Assembly: GCF_009792355.1 (NCBI RefSeq)
Contig: NZ_CP047045.1
Span: 3,622,501 to 3,686,500, forward strand
Direction: 5' to 3'
Source of the DNA: Terricaulis silvestris
GTDB taxonomy: Bacteria > Pseudomonadota > Alphaproteobacteria > Caulobacterales > Aquidulcibacteraceae
DNA length: 64,000 nt
Below the pieces are notes generated by a model. The model was not told the DNA's origin. It ran no database searches and saw only the letters and a list, made by a program, of their open reading frames with translations. The position numbers were made by a program, and so were the translations under genes. Shown piece after piece: positions 31,754-40,971 of the stretch (the first letter of the stretch is position 1; every line of letters starts with the position of its first letter).

Positions 31754-32170
31754 GGGCGCGAGTGTGCGCGTGGTGTGAAGCCGGTCGGATTGATTTCTCG
31801 CCCTTCGTGCTCACCCGATAGGGGGAGCTGTCATCGCGATCGATGACTGAGGGGGCAGCGCCTTTGTTTGCAAGCATTTGCGCCCTCCCCTCCGTCGCGT
31901 GCACCGCACGCGACACCTCCCCTAACGGAGGGAGGACGAGAGCTAAGTGTTGGATAGAGGGCGCCTCTATCCCCGCATTCCGTTTGTTGCTGGCAGTGTG
32001 AGTTCAGCTGATCGCCGCAACGCGTAGCATGCTACTGCGGGGGTTCCCTCGCGGTAGTTTTGCAACAGCGTCGGGTCAAACGACCGCTTCTCGCGTTGCT
32101 TGGTAGGATATTCACCAGGATCGCTCTTCATGTTTCTCGGGAGTTCACTTTTTTAACACGGGAAATCACG
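31754..32170. other. 417-base stretch without a gene, holding a repeat and hairpins
   Basis: This region separates the basic-protein gene from the porin gene. It holds one copy of the palindromic repeat (31809-31936), a perfect nine-base hairpin (GGATAGAGG, loop GCG, CCTCTATCC at 31952-31972), and the upstream region of the porin. I could not identify a confident promoter. No open frame with a ribosome site was seen. Confidence 0.7.
31809..31936. repeat. Composite palindromic repeat, intergenic copy
   Basis: The element starts with a GCTCACCC/GGGGGAGC hairpin, then GCTGTCA with TGACTGAGGGGG, and ends with a nested hairpin (GTCGCGTGC and GCACGCGAC inside CCTCCCCTCCGT and ACGGAGGGAGG). The same order of blocks occurs at 53014-53118 inside the chromate transporter gene. 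Similar dispersed intergenic elements are common in alphaproteobacteria. Confidence 0.8.
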
Positions 32171-33217
32171 ATGAACCTAAAATCAACTCTAGCAATTTCA
32201 GCGCTGCTCGCCGGCATAACCGGTGGCGCCGGCGTCGCGGCCGCTGAAGATTGGTATGTTCGCGGCGATGTGGGCGTGACCGTCGACGGCGAATTCGGCG
32301 ATCCGAGCTTTGACGACGCGGATTTCGACGACGCCGCGATGTACAGCATTGGCGCCGGATATGGATTCGCCAACGGCTTCCGCGCCGAAGGCGAACTTTC
32401 GTACCGCGACAACGAACTCGACGACAACGCAATTCCGTTCCCGGCATCTGGCGACGCGCAAGTCACCGCGCTGATGGGCAATCTCTATTACGACTTCAAC
32501 CGCGCCGGACGTTGGCAACCGTATGTCGGCGTCGGCGTTGGCGCCGCGAAGTTCGAGTTCGACGGACAAGTGTTCATCGGCAGCTACGAGGCCGATAGCA
32601 CGAACTTGGCCTATCAAGGCATCGCCGGCATTAACTGGCAGTTCTCCGACCACTGGAGCGCCGACCTCGCCTATCGCTACTTCCAGATCCCTGACGCGGA
32701 ATACGAAGCAGGCGTCATCCCGCCGTTCACGGAATTCGAGGAAGATTACACCCACCAAGCCGTGACGCTCGGCATCCGCTACAGCTTGGGCTCTCCGGCC
32801 GCTGCGCCGGCTCCGGTTGCGCCAACGCCGCCGCCCGCGCCTGCGCCAATGCCAACGACGCCGCAAGCTTCAATCTGCCCGGCTTCTGAGTTTGTCGTGT
32901 ACTTCGAGTGGGATCGTTCGAACTTGAACCAAGCCGCGCTTGAAACCATCGACGCCGCAGTCAACCGCGCGCGCCAGTGCAACGTTTCTGGCGCCATCGT
33001 TGTCGGCCACACCGATACGTCGGGCTCGCCCGCGTACAACGAAGCCCTCTCCGAGCGCCGCGCTTTTGTCGTGCGCGACGCGATGGTTTCGCGTGGCTTC
33101 GCCGCAGGCGCAATTCGCACTGAGGCGCGCGGCGAAAGCGCGCTCGCCCGCGCTACCGCCGATGGCGTGCGTGAACCGCTCAACCGCCGTACGGCGGTGA
33201 CGATCAGCTTCCGCTGA
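32171..33217 (+). CDS. OmpA-family outer-membrane protein
   Basis: A 348-residue protein. The ATG at 32171 follows GGAAA and opens a signal peptide (MNLKSTLAISALLAGI, cleavage near VAAAE). An eight-strand beta-barrel of about 190 residues follows (opens DWYVRGDVGVTVDG, with YRDNELDDNA loops), then a Pro/Ala linker (APVAPTPPPAPAPMPTTPQ) and a C-terminal OmpA domain with GHTDTSG and NEALSERRAFVV, which binds peptidoglycan. Two cysteines (SICPASEF, RARQCNVSG) may form a disulfide. A strong terminator follows. Confidence 0.92.
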   Translation: MNLKSTLAISALLAGITGGAGVAAAEDWYVRGDVGVTVDGEFGDPSFDDADFDDAAMYSIGAGYGFANGFRAEGELSYRDNELDDNAIPFPASGDAQVTALMGNLYYDFNRAGRWQPYVGVGVGAAKFEFDGQVFIGSYEADSTNLAYQGIAGINWQFSDHWSADLAYRYFQIPDAEYEAGVIPPFTEFEEDYTHQAVTLGIRYSLGSPAAAPAPVAPTPPPAPAPMPTTPQASICPASEFVVYFEWDRSNLNQAALETIDAAVNRARQCNVSGAIVVGHTDTSGSPAYNEALSERRAFVVRDAMVSRGFAAGAIRTEARGESALARATADGVREPLNRRTAVTISFR

Positions 33218-33243
33218 TCAGAGCTGATGCGTGAATGAGTGAG

Positions 33244-33276
33244 GGCGGTGGACGAAAGTCCGCCGCCTTTATTTTT
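33244..33276 (+). terminator. Rho-independent terminator of the porin gene
   Basis: A ten-base GC stem (GGCGGTGGAC with GTCCGCCGCC, one G-T pair), a GAAA tetraloop, and the tract TTTATTTTT directly after it. Confidence 0.92.
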
Positions 33277-33375
33277 CGTGTCGCTCGCCGCTCGGTGAGC
33301 GCCTCTAAGCGCACTGCCCTTCGTCGCGCCTGGAGCAGGATGGATTATCAGCGCGTGCCGGGCTAATGCCCTCGC

Positions 33376-33705
33376 ATGGCGCGCACCAAGCAAAGCCCTG
33401 AGTTTGAGATCGACGTGGGTGGCGAGACTTATGTTTGGCGCCTCCAACGGCTTCCCCAATGGTCCACTGATTCCAATGAGTGGCGCGGCAAGGCGATCGC
33501 GGTGCGTCACAAGGATGGACAGCGCGAAGTCGTGCTGGAGTTTCCGTCTGGGCCGCCGCCCAAGTTTGGCGCGCCGCCACTGAAGCCGGCGCAAATACCC
33601 AAGCCTCTCATTGTGAGGGCAATCGCGTCCGCCATCGCCGAGGGTTGGAACCCGATGTCTCGCGGGAGACCCGTGACCATCGTGGTTGATGAGACGGGCG
33701 CGTAG
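33376..33705 (+). CDS. Small conserved-looking protein of unknown function
   Basis: A 109-residue soluble protein. The first part reads as beta strands (FEIDVGGETYVWRLQRLPQW, then WRGKAIAVRHKDGQREVVLE), then a Pro-rich turn (GPPPKFGAPPLKPAQIPKP) and a helix (LIVRAIASAIAEGWNP) before a final strand (RPVTIVVDE). No named domain. It ends 18 bases before the convergent acetyltransferase. Confidence 0.75.
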   Translation: MARTKQSPEFEIDVGGETYVWRLQRLPQWSTDSNEWRGKAIAVRHKDGQREVVLEFPSGPPPKFGAPPLKPAQIPKPLIVRAIASAIAEGWNPMSRGRPVTIVVDETGA

Positions 33706-33723
33706 CAGTCGACGCGCGCTGCC

Positions 33724-34254
33724 TTAAGCCGCGGCGCTCAAGGCCCAGCGCGAGACACCCGGATACGGCGGCTCATTGGTGTCGGCGAAGCCTTGGCGAG
33801 CGAGCGTGTGGGCGGCTTGGGCATCTTCGGCGTCGAGGTGGGCGATGACGCGTTGGGCGCCGTTGGCGAAGGCCCAGGCCGCGAGCGCGCGGATGGTTTC
33901 GCCGCCGAAGCCGCGGCCTTGGAATTCCGGCAACAAGCCAAAGGCGAGTTCGACATCGCCGGTGAATTCGTCGGGGCGGCCGATCAAGGCGGCGAGGCCG
34001 ACGAGGCGCGGCGGCGTGCGCTCGCCTTCGCTGGCGACGATGGCCCAGCCGTACCAGCCCTGCCCTTCGGGATCCTTCTCGAGCGCGGTGACGGCCCATT
34101 CGAGGCCGGGCTGCTCGAACGGCGCGGGCGGCCAGTTCGGTTCGTGCGTCACCGCGATGGCGTTGAAGAACGCGGAGCGATGGCTGGCTTGCAGCGCGGC
34201 CAAGTCACGATCGAGCGCCAGGAGCGCGATGCGCTCCGCGGTGAGTGTCAGCAA
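33724..34254 (-). CDS. GNAT-family N-acetyltransferase
   Basis: A 176-residue acetyltransferase of the RimJ/RimL type. I start it at TTG 34254 (MLTLTAERIALLAL), which has GGGAGGGA upstream; the longer frame lacks sense. The acetyl-CoA loop is LLPEFQGRGFGGETIRAL and the C-terminal half has GAQRVIAHLDAEDAQAAHTLARQGF. The substrate is unknown; relatives act on protein N-termini or small amines. Confidence 0.85.
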   Translation of the reverse strand: MLTLTAERIALLALDRDLAALQASHRSAFFNAIAVTHEPNWPPAPFEQPGLEWAVTALEKDPEGQGWYGWAIVASEGERTPPRLVGLAALIGRPDEFTGDVELAFGLLPEFQGRGFGGETIRALAAWAFANGAQRVIAHLDAEDAQAAHTLARQGFADTNEPPYPGVSRWALSAAA

Positions 34255-34351
34255 AGTCCCGTCCCTCCCTCGCTGTGGATGACGAGGAGAACGCAGATTG
34301 CGCGGCGCGGAAAGTGAGCATTCCGCAATTTTCACAGGAGGATGAAGCGGC

Positions 34352-34762
34352 TCAGCCCTTGTCCTGAACGCCACCGGACCAAGTCACGATAACGAGGTCG
34401 TCGATGTCCGGCACATAGCGGTGCCCGGTAACGACTGTCCATGCGTTGGGCGTCGGTAGCGTCGCCGCCGGATCGCTGGCAGGCGCAAGCCGCGTGTATA
34501 CGACATGACCCTGCTGATAGGCGGTCACTGCTACGATCTCGTCGGCGAAAATTCTGCGCAGCAAATCGCGGGCGTCATCAAGTTTCGCCACATCCTGCTC
34601 CGCGGCATTGAGAAACACTCGTGCCCCACCGCCGTGGGTATAGACCCCAGCGTTCCCATGCTCGTTGCTCCAGGTCACCGTGAAGCCTTGTATGGATTCC
34701 GGAAACTCTGTCGCCAACGTCAGCAACAGACGCATCTGCGTCTCGTGATCGACGGCGCTCAC
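34352..34762 (-). CDS. Protein of unknown function coupled to lpd
   Basis: A 136-residue soluble protein whose ATG (34762) overlaps the lpd stop by four bases, so it is probably translated with lpd. It looks like an alpha/beta protein (TVTWSNEHGNAGVYTHGGG, then LLRRIFADEIVAVTAYQQGHVVYTR). No domain recognised. Confidence 0.72.
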   Translation of the reverse strand: MSAVDHETQMRLLLTLATEFPESIQGFTVTWSNEHGNAGVYTHGGGARVFLNAAEQDVAKLDDARDLLRRIFADEIVAVTAYQQGHVVYTRLAPASDPAATLPTPNAWTVVTGHRYVPDIDDLVIVTWSGGVQDKG

Positions 34763-36159
34763 GCCTGCATGGTCCAGCCATCGACGCCTTTAGCGGCTTC
34801 CTTGATGGCTTCGGACATGGTGGGATGGGCGTGGCAGGTGCGGGCGATGTCTTCGGCGGAGGCGCCGAATTCCATGGCGACACAAACTTCACCGATCATC
34901 TCGCCGACGCCTGAGCCGACCATGTGCACGCCGACCACCTTCTTGGTCGCGACTTCCTCCAGCACTTTCACCATGCCGTCGGTTTCGTGATTGGTGCGCG
35001 CGCGCGAGTTGGCCATGAACGGGAATTTGCCGACCTTGTAGTCGACGCCCGCGGCTTTCAGTTCTTCTTCCGAGCGCCCGACGGTGGCGATCTCGGGGTC
35101 GGTGTAGATGACGTTCGGGATGATGTCGTAGTTCACGTGGCCCCACTGGCCCGCGATGATTTGCGCCGCGGCGATGCCCTCCTCTTCGGACTTGTGCGCC
35201 AGCATCGGCCCGGTGGTGCAATCGCCGATGACGTAGATGCCTTCCGCCGTCGTTTTGAGATGGCCGTCGTGCGGGATGAAGCCGCGCGGATCGGTCTTGA
35301 TCCCGACGGTCTCGAGGCCGAGTCCATCGGTGAACGGTTTGCGGCCGATGGCGACGAGGACGACGTCGGCGTCGAGCGTGCGAGCGCCGCCGCCTTTGCT
35401 CGGCTCGATGGTGACTTGCAGACCTTGGCGCAGTTTCTCGACGCCGGTGACCTTGTGGCTAAGCTCGAACTTCACGCCTTGCTTCTTCAGCGTGCGCTGG
35501 AAGGCGGTTGAGATTTCGGCATCGACCGTCGGCGTGATCTTGTCGAGGAATTCGACGACGGTGACTTCGGCGCCGAGGCGGCGCCAGACGCTGCCGAGTT
35601 CAAGGCCGATGACGCCGGCGCCGACGACGATGAGTTTGCCCGGCACTTGTGCGAGCGAGAGCGCGCCGGTGGAGCTGACGATGCGCTCTTCGTCGATGTC
35701 GATGCCGGGAAGCGGCGTCGGCACGCTGCCGGTGGCGATGACGATGTTTTTGGTTTCGAGGGTTTGCTTGGCGCCGTCCGGGCCGGTCACTTCAACTCTG
35801 CCGGCGCCGGCGATGGCGCCGAAGCCTTTGACGTAATCGACCTTGTGCTTACGCATCAGGAACTCAACGCCCTTGGTGAGGCCTTCGACGGCGTCCTCCT
35901 TCTGCTTCAGCATTTGCGGCAGATCGAGCGACAGCCCGGTGATCTTCACGCCCATCGACGGGAACACCTTGGTCGCGGCTTCGTAGTATTCGCTGGCGTG
36001 TAAGAGCGCTTTCGATGGGATGCAGCCGACGTTGAGGCAGGTGCCGCCGAGCTTGCCGCGGGATTCGATGATCGCGGTTTTGAGCCCGAGTTGGCCGGCG
36101 CGGATGGCGCAATTGTAGCCGCCGGGGCCGCCGCCGATGATGACGAGATCGTAGCTCAT
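34759..36159 (-). CDS. lpdA: Dihydrolipoyl dehydrogenase (E3)
   Basis: A 466-residue flavoprotein that reoxidises the lipoyl groups of 2-oxoacid dehydrogenase complexes and passes electrons to NAD. The FAD loop is GGGPGGYNCAIRAG (9-22), the redox pair Cys41/Cys46 is in GGTCLNVGCIPSK, the NAD loop is VGAGVIGLELGSVWRRLG, and the His/Glu dyad is in CHAHPTMSEAI. Start at ATG 36159, with GGAG upstream. It belongs functionally with sucA and sucB 3.5 kb away on the same strand. Confidence 0.97.
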   Translation of the reverse strand: MSYDLVIIGGGPGGYNCAIRAGQLGLKTAIIESRGKLGGTCLNVGCIPSKALLHASEYYEAATKVFPSMGVKITGLSLDLPQMLKQKEDAVEGLTKGVEFLMRKHKVDYVKGFGAIAGAGRVEVTGPDGAKQTLETKNIVIATGSVPTPLPGIDIDEERIVSSTGALSLAQVPGKLIVVGAGVIGLELGSVWRRLGAEVTVVEFLDKITPTVDAEISTAFQRTLKKQGVKFELSHKVTGVEKLRQGLQVTIEPSKGGGARTLDADVVLVAIGRKPFTDGLGLETVGIKTDPRGFIPHDGHLKTTAEGIYVIGDCTTGPMLAHKSEEEGIAAAQIIAGQWGHVNYDIIPNVIYTDPEIATVGRSEEELKAAGVDYKVGKFPFMANSRARTNHETDGMVKVLEEVATKKVVGVHMVGSGVGEMIGEVCVAMEFGASAEDIARTCHAHPTMSEAIKEAAKGVDGWTMQA

Positions 36160-36230
36160 GAATGCTCCGGGAACGCGCGTTGAATTTGGCGCGAACCTAG
36201 GCGCCGAACCCGGTCGGATCAATGCGCGAT

Positions 36231-37646
36231 CTAGGCGCCCTGCCCTGCGCGTCTGCGAGCGAGGATGGTCCAACCGATGAGGACAAGCGCGAGCGCGGCG
36301 CAGAACCAGCCGAAGGCGTCGCCGATGCGGGTGTAGAGCGTGGGAACGTGGCGGGGTTGGATGATACTGCGATCTGTCAATGAGGCTATGTCGCTGCCGC
36401 TAGGCGCCTCGGCTAGAACTTGGCCATAGGGATCGCTGATCGTCATCACGCCTTCGCGGGCGCTGCGGATCAGCGTGAAACCGCTCTCGACGCCACGCAG
36501 CACCGCCATGCGCGAATGTAGCCAGCCATCGACGCCGAAATCCCAGGCCGGAACCAATAACAAGTCGGCGCCTTGCTCGCCGTAGCGGCGGGAGAGCGCT
36601 GGGAAGTCCATATCCTTGCAAATGACAACGCCGGCGCGCAGCCCGTCCACATCGGTGAACAAAGTCGCGGTTCCGGGCGTAAACTCGGATTCGAGGCCCG
36701 GGATCATGTGATGCTTATCGTAGGTGCGGACGCCTTCGGCGGTGACGAAGTAGGCGCGGTTGAAGCTGACATCGCCTTGCCGCTCGACGGCGCCGACCAC
36801 GATCGTCGCGTGGTGCTGACGCGCGATCGCGGCCAGATCATCCAACGCTGACTGCGCCTGACCTTCGCCCAACGTGACGATCTTCTCCGGGAGCACGATG
36901 ATGCGCGCGCCATCATCTGCGGCGCGGCTCACTTCGTTGACGTACCCTTCCCAAGTAGGCCGCCAATCGGCGGCGTCGAACGCGAGATCGTCGCCGGCAA
37001 GCAGCGCGATTCCGATCTCGCGCGCTTCGAGGAGCGGCTCGTCTCTCGCATCGATCAAATGACGCGTGAAACCAAATCCGATCGCCGCCGCGACGATCAC
37101 GACCGGCGCCGCGGCAGCGATCGCCCTCTTCCCAGTCAGAAAAGCAACCGCCGAAGCAAAGGCGCTGAGCACAAACACAATCGCAGGCGCGCCGCCGAGG
37201 GAGGCGACTTGGATCGCCGGGAGGAAATCTATCTGGCTGTAGGCGAGCGAGCCGGCCGAGCCGTGCGGCGATGTGGCGGCGATCAAGGCCTCGACGCCCG
37301 CCATCAGTGTCGGAAACACAAGCACGGCCGCCCAGGACGGCAGATGCCGTGCGCCGCCGCGCACGGCGAACGCAATGGCGCCCCAGATCAGCGCTTTCAT
37401 GAGCGTGATGATCGCTGTCGGCGCGAGGCCGCCGAGATCGAGGAAGTACGACGCCATCAGCGCCGTCGAAAGCGCGCCCGCGAGCGCGCCGTAGAGAAAT
37501 GCGCCCAAGCGTGTCGCGCCCATGACGGCGATCAGCAGCGGGATCGGCGCGATCCAGGCGAGCGGCCAGAACGGGTGCAAGCCGTACGATTGCGCGAGCA
37601 GCGCGCCTGACAACAACGCGGCGACGATGCGCCCGAGCGTCAGCAC
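36231..37646 (-). CDS. Apolipoprotein N-acyltransferase-like membrane nitrilase-fold protein (Lnt paralogue)
   Basis: A 471-residue protein with about six N-terminal membrane helices, a nitrilase-fold periplasmic domain (about 205-440) and a final helix. The triad is visible: Glu in VLPEKIV, Lys in YDKHHMIPG, Cys in VICKDMDFP. In true Lnt the Lys motif is followed by PFGE and the Cys motif is ICYE; both differ here, so it is a paralogue whose acyl acceptor may differ. The true lnt is cut by the right edge of this window. Confidence 0.8.
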   Translation of the reverse strand: MLTLGRIVAALLSGALLAQSYGLHPFWPLAWIAPIPLLIAVMGATRLGAFLYGALAGALSTALMASYFLDLGGLAPTAIITLMKALIWGAIAFAVRGGARHLPSWAAVLVFPTLMAGVEALIAATSPHGSAGSLAYSQIDFLPAIQVASLGGAPAIVFVLSAFASAVAFLTGKRAIAAAAPVVIVAAAIGFGFTRHLIDARDEPLLEAREIGIALLAGDDLAFDAADWRPTWEGYVNEVSRAADDGARIIVLPEKIVTLGEGQAQSALDDLAAIARQHHATIVVGAVERQGDVSFNRAYFVTAEGVRTYDKHHMIPGLESEFTPGTATLFTDVDGLRAGVVICKDMDFPALSRRYGEQGADLLLVPAWDFGVDGWLHSRMAVLRGVESGFTLIRSAREGVMTISDPYGQVLAEAPSGSDIASLTDRSIIQPRHVPTLYTRIGDAFGWFCAALALVLIGWTILARRRAGQGA

Positions 37647-37649
37647 GTG

Positions 37650-38165
37650 CTACGCGCCTTGCTTGTCCCAGTAGGAGCGGTCGGCGGCGTCGACGATCCA
37701 GATGATGAGGCCGAGGATCAGCACGATGGCGAGGATGCCGACTTGCGCTTCGGTGGTGGTGAGGTCGGAAGCGATCACTTGCGGCTGCAAGTAGGCTTTG
37801 GGATCGATGCTTTGGATGGTGGCGAGGCCGTCGCTTTGGGTCCACGCCCAGCGGCCGCCGAAGAGCGCAAAGCCGATGAGCCAGGTCCAGAAGCCTTGGG
37901 TGCGGCGCATCAAGCGGATCGCGCAGATCAGGAAGAAGAGCCCGGCGCCCGCGAGCAAGCCGACTTCGATCCAGTTCGCGGTGGCGGCTCCCGAGTTGGC
38001 GGCGGCGACTTGCGCTTGTGCGACTTGGCTATCGACCTGATCGACGCCGACGCCAGGGGCTTCAAAGCCCGTGATCGCGCCCGCCGCGGCGAGCGCGCCG
38101 GCGAAGGTGAGCAGCACCAGGGCCAACAGCGCCAGAATGGCCGGCCAGCGCAGAATGAACGTCAT
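37650..38165 (-). CDS. Membrane protein of unknown function
   Basis: A 171-residue protein with four likely membrane helices (ILALLALVLLTFAGALAAAG, IEVGLLAGAGLFFLICAI, FWTWLIGFALFGG, VGILAIVLILGLIIWIV) and a periplasmic or cytoplasmic segment between helices. It ends three bases before the Lnt-like gene and could be cotranscribed with it. No family recognised. Confidence 0.75.
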   Translation of the reverse strand: MTFILRWPAILALLALVLLTFAGALAAAGAITGFEAPGVGVDQVDSQVAQAQVAAANSGAATANWIEVGLLAGAGLFFLICAIRLMRRTQGFWTWLIGFALFGGRWAWTQSDGLATIQSIDPKAYLQPQVIASDLTTTEAQVGILAIVLILGLIIWIVDAADRSYWDKQGA

Positions 38166-38306
38166 GGGTGTCCCCTCCCAGCCGCTCCCCCGAGCAGGCC
38201 TTGTGCTAAGTTATACTTGGACCTTGCACGCCGCCAGTGGCGAAGCGAAAGCGGTTTGGATTCAAAGGCGAAGATCGGGGCGCCGGCGCGCCAGCGGAGG
38301 GAATGC

Positions 38307-38648
38307 ATGACTTGGTTCGGGACGGTGAGTGCGGTCAGCGCGCTGCTAATGGGCGCGATGTTTGGGGTGAACGCGTATTTCCAGTTCGCGACGGGCGTGA
38401 GCTGGTGGCTCTACGTGCTGACCGCCGCGCTGCTGCTGGTCGGCGGATTTCGCACGCTGCGGAAGATGTCGGGCGGGTTGCGGTTGCTCGGCGGCGCGTG
38501 GGGCTTGGCCGCCGGTGTGTTGGCGGTGCCGTTGAGCGCTGCTCGCGCCGATGGCGCAACGTTCGACACCGCTGGTGCGGCGCTGTTTGCAGTCGCGCTC
38601 GCGGGCCTCGCGCTGACGGTGCTGCACAAGGAAACCAAGAAGGCTTAA
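38307..38648 (+). CDS. Small membrane protein of unknown function
   Basis: A 113-residue protein with four helices. The ATG at 38307 follows GGAGGGAA, which decides the start against a long upstream reading frame. The helices include SALLMGAMFGVNAYFQF and WWLYVLTAALLLVGGF. Its TAA shares TTAA with the stop of the CPBP protease gene. Confidence 0.75.
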   Translation: MTWFGTVSAVSALLMGAMFGVNAYFQFATGVSWWLYVLTAALLLVGGFRTLRKMSGGLRLLGGAWGLAAGVLAVPLSAARADGATFDTAGAALFAVALAGLALTVLHKETKKA

Positions 38649-39265
38649 CCGAAGGCAAGCAGCGGGTACGCGATTGCGTTGGTCAGCGCGTGCAGGAACC
38701 AGCTCGGCGCGATCGAGCCGTTGCCGACGCGCTCATTGAGCCAGGCCATGATCCATCCGCCGGTGGCAGGAAGACCGCCGATGGCGAGCGCTAGCGCTGG
38801 ATCGAACTTGGGTCCGCCGGGTATCACAAAGATGAGCAGGTGCACGGCGCCGAACAGAATGGCGTGAAGCGTGTTGCCGGCGCCGAAGCCCAGCCAGCGG
38901 ATCAGGCGCTTGGCGATGAAGCCGCGAAACAGAATCTCTTCGGAGAGCGCGGTCTTGAACAGCGCGACGATCAGGATCTGGCCGACGACGTCGGCGCTCA
39001 TCCCCTGCTCGCGGATGTGACCGGCGACCGTGTTTGAACCGGCCGCCATGTCGCGGAGGGCTGGCAGCATGAAAACGGCGAGCGATGCGGGGATGAGAAT
39101 GACGGCGACGCCGAGTGTCCACAGCATTGCCTTGGACGTCGGTGCGATGAGGCCGAAGTAGCGGGGGAAACTCTCCTGCTTGCGCGCGAAGATCGCCCAC
39201 ACGATCAGCGGGATGAGCGTGAAGACCGCGACTTGCAGCGCGGCGTTGATGGCTTCCTGCAGCAT
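38645..39265 (-). CDS. CPBP family intramembrane metalloprotease
   Basis: A 206-residue membrane protein of the CAAX-protease/bacteriocin-processing group. The active-site motifs are EEILFRGFIAKRL, FGAVHLL and WFLHALTNA, giving the paired glutamates and histidines expected for zinc-dependent or related catalysis. About five helices. Function in this organism is unknown. Confidence 0.85.
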   Translation of the reverse strand: MLQEAINAALQVAVFTLIPLIVWAIFARKQESFPRYFGLIAPTSKAMLWTLGVAVILIPASLAVFMLPALRDMAAGSNTVAGHIREQGMSADVVGQILIVALFKTALSEEILFRGFIAKRLIRWLGFGAGNTLHAILFGAVHLLIFVIPGGPKFDPALALAIGGLPATGGWIMAWLNERVGNGSIAPSWFLHALTNAIAYPLLAFG

Positions 39266-39360
39266 CGCGGTAGTTTATCCACAATGATCCGCCTGCGAAA
39301 CACGAACAACAAGCGGTTAACACCCGTTGTTAGATCGGGTGGGCGCACTTGGAGGTCGCC

Positions 39361-39582
39361 ATGCAGATCACGAAGCTTCGCAATTCCGAAGAAACCGGCC
39401 TGGTTCCTGCCGGCGCCTACTTCAAGCGTCTCGCGGCTGATCTGCAAAAGGCCAACGCCACGGAAGCGGCGCGCCAAGATGATCTTGATGCGGAAGACCG
39501 TGCACTGGAGGCGATCTACCGCCGCCGCTCGGCGTCGCGCGAAAATACTTACTCGCACCGAGAACTGAGCGCCGCTCTCTGA
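39361..39582 (+). CDS. Small charged helical protein
   Basis: A 73-residue protein. ATG 39361 follows GGAGG by five bases, better than the GTG twelve bases earlier. The sequence is soluble and helical (FKRLAADLQKANATEAARQD, then DAEDRALEAIYRRRSASREN). No family recognised. A large palindromic element begins directly after its stop. Confidence 0.68.
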   Translation: MQITKLRNSEETGLVPAGAYFKRLAADLQKANATEAARQDDLDAEDRALEAIYRRRSASRENTYSHRELSAAL

Positions 39583-39733
39583 CACCCATTCCCGGATTGC
39601 GCGTAGCGCAAGTCCGGGACCCATAAACACGGGTCGTTCAAAAATGAAACGCGACTCGCGTCGCGCTTATTGTGGATTGGTCCGTGTTTATGGGTCCCGG
39701 GCTCACGGCTTCGCCGTGCCCCGGGAATGGGTG
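39583..39733. repeat. Composite inverted-repeat element between two genes
   Basis: Four nested structures are visible: outer arms CACCCATTCCCGG (39583-39595) and its complement (39721-39733); a hairpin TTGCGC-GTA-GCGCAA; a perfect 19-base inner inverted repeat, CCGGGACCCATAAACACGG (39614-39632) with its complement (39682-39700); and a hairpin CACGGC-TTC-GCCGTG. It fills the gap between a + gene and the end of sucB and could end transcription from both sides. Confidence 0.85.
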
Positions 39734-39738
39734 GAGAC

Positions 39739-40965
39739 CTACAGGTCGAGCAACATCCGTTCCGGATCTTCCAAGCCTTCCTTCACGCGAACCAGGAAGG
39801 TGACGGCTTCCTTGCCGTCGACGATGCGGTGATCGTAGCTCATGGCGAGATACATCATCGGGCGCACGACGACTTGCTTGTCGATTACGATCGGGCGGTC
39901 CTGGATTTTGTGCATGCCGAGAATGCCGGACTGCGGCGCGTTCAGGATCGGCGTGGACATTAGCGAACCATAGACGCCGCCATTGCTGATCGTGAACGTG
40001 GCGCCTTGCAGATCTTCGAGCTTCAGATGGCCATCGCGGGCCTTGAGGCCGAGTTCGCCAATTTCCTTTTCGATCTCGGCCATGGATTTGTGATCGGCGT
40101 CGCGCACCACCGGCACGACCAGGCCGCGATCGGTGCCGACGGCGATGCCGATATCGTAGAAATTCTTGTAGATGATGTCGTCGCCGTCGATCTCGGCGTT
40201 GACGTTCGGGATTTCCTTCAAGCCGGCGATGCACGCCTTCACGAAAAAGGACATGAAGCCAAGCTTCACGCCGTGCTTCTTCTCGAAGCTGTCTTTGTAT
40301 TTGTTGCGCGCCGCCATGATGGCCGACATGTCGGCCTCATTGAACGTGGTCAGCATCGCGGCGGTGTTTTGCGCTTCCTTCAAACGGCGCGCGATCGTTT
40401 TGCGCAAGCGCGTCATCGGCACGCGCTCTTCGCGATCGGAGACGACGCGCGCTTGCAGCGGCGGATGCGGCGCGGGCGTTTGAGATTGCGCGCCGCGGTT
40501 TTCGATGATGGAGAGCGCGTCGGCCTTGGTGACGCGGCCGTCTTTGCCGGAGCCGGTGACGCCGGAGACTTCAACGCCGCCTTCGGCGGCGATGCGCTGC
40601 ACCGATGGCGGCGCTTGCTTGGCGGCGGTTACGGCTGCAGCAGGTTGCGGCGCTGGCGGCGCGGCGAGTGGAGGTTTCGGCGCTTCGGCTTTTGGCGCAG
40701 GCGCGGCTTCGGCTTTCGCCGGTTGCGCCCCTGCCCCGCCCATGCGGCCGAGAATGGCGCCGATGTTGACGGTGGCGCCTTCGGCGGCGACGATTTCGCT
40801 CAGCACGCCGGCCTCCGGCGCTGAGACTTCGACCGAGACTTTATCGGTCTCGAGTTCAACCAGCGTCTCGTCCTTGCGCACTGTGTCGCCGGCCTTCTTC
40901 ATCCACTTGGCGACAGTGGCTTCGCTGACGCTTTCGCCGAGGGTCGGCACAACAATATCGGTCAT
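39739..40965 (-). CDS. sucB: Dihydrolipoyl succinyltransferase, E2 of 2-oxoglutarate dehydrogenase
   Basis: A 408-residue E2 subunit that moves the succinyl group to CoA. The lipoyl domain is residues 1-77 with the lipoylated Lys42 ([11 protein letters not shown]). An Ala/Pro linker follows, then the E3-binding domain ([18 protein letters not shown] to GRVTKADAL), a second linker, and the catalytic domain ending with His379 and Asp383 ([13 protein letters not shown]). It is six bases after the GFA-like gene and should be cotranscribed with sucA. Confidence 0.97.
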   Translation of the reverse strand: MTDIVVPTLGESVSEATVAKWMKKAGDTVRKDETLVELETDKVSVEVSAPEAGVLSEIVAAEGATVNIGAILGRMGGAGAQPAKAEAAPAPKAEAPKPPLAAPPAPQPAAAVTAAKQAPPSVQRIAAEGGVEVSGVTGSGKDGRVTKADALSIIENRGAQSQTPAPHPPLQARVVSDREERVPMTRLRKTIARRLKEAQNTAAMLTTFNEADMSAIMAARNKYKDSFEKKHGVKLGFMSFFVKACIAGLKEIPNVNAEIDGDDIIYKNFYDIGIAVGTDRGLVVPVVRDADHKSMAEIEKEIGELGLKARDGHLKLEDLQGATFTISNGGVYGSLMSTPILNAPQSGILGMHKIQDRPIVIDKQVVVRPMMYLAMSYDHRIVDGKEAVTFLVRVKEGLEDPERMLLDL

Positions 40966-40971
40966 CTCAAT

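Noticed and set aside
31809-31936. CRISPR-like array
   Set aside because: The repeats are nested palindromes of different lengths, with no regular spacers or cas genes.
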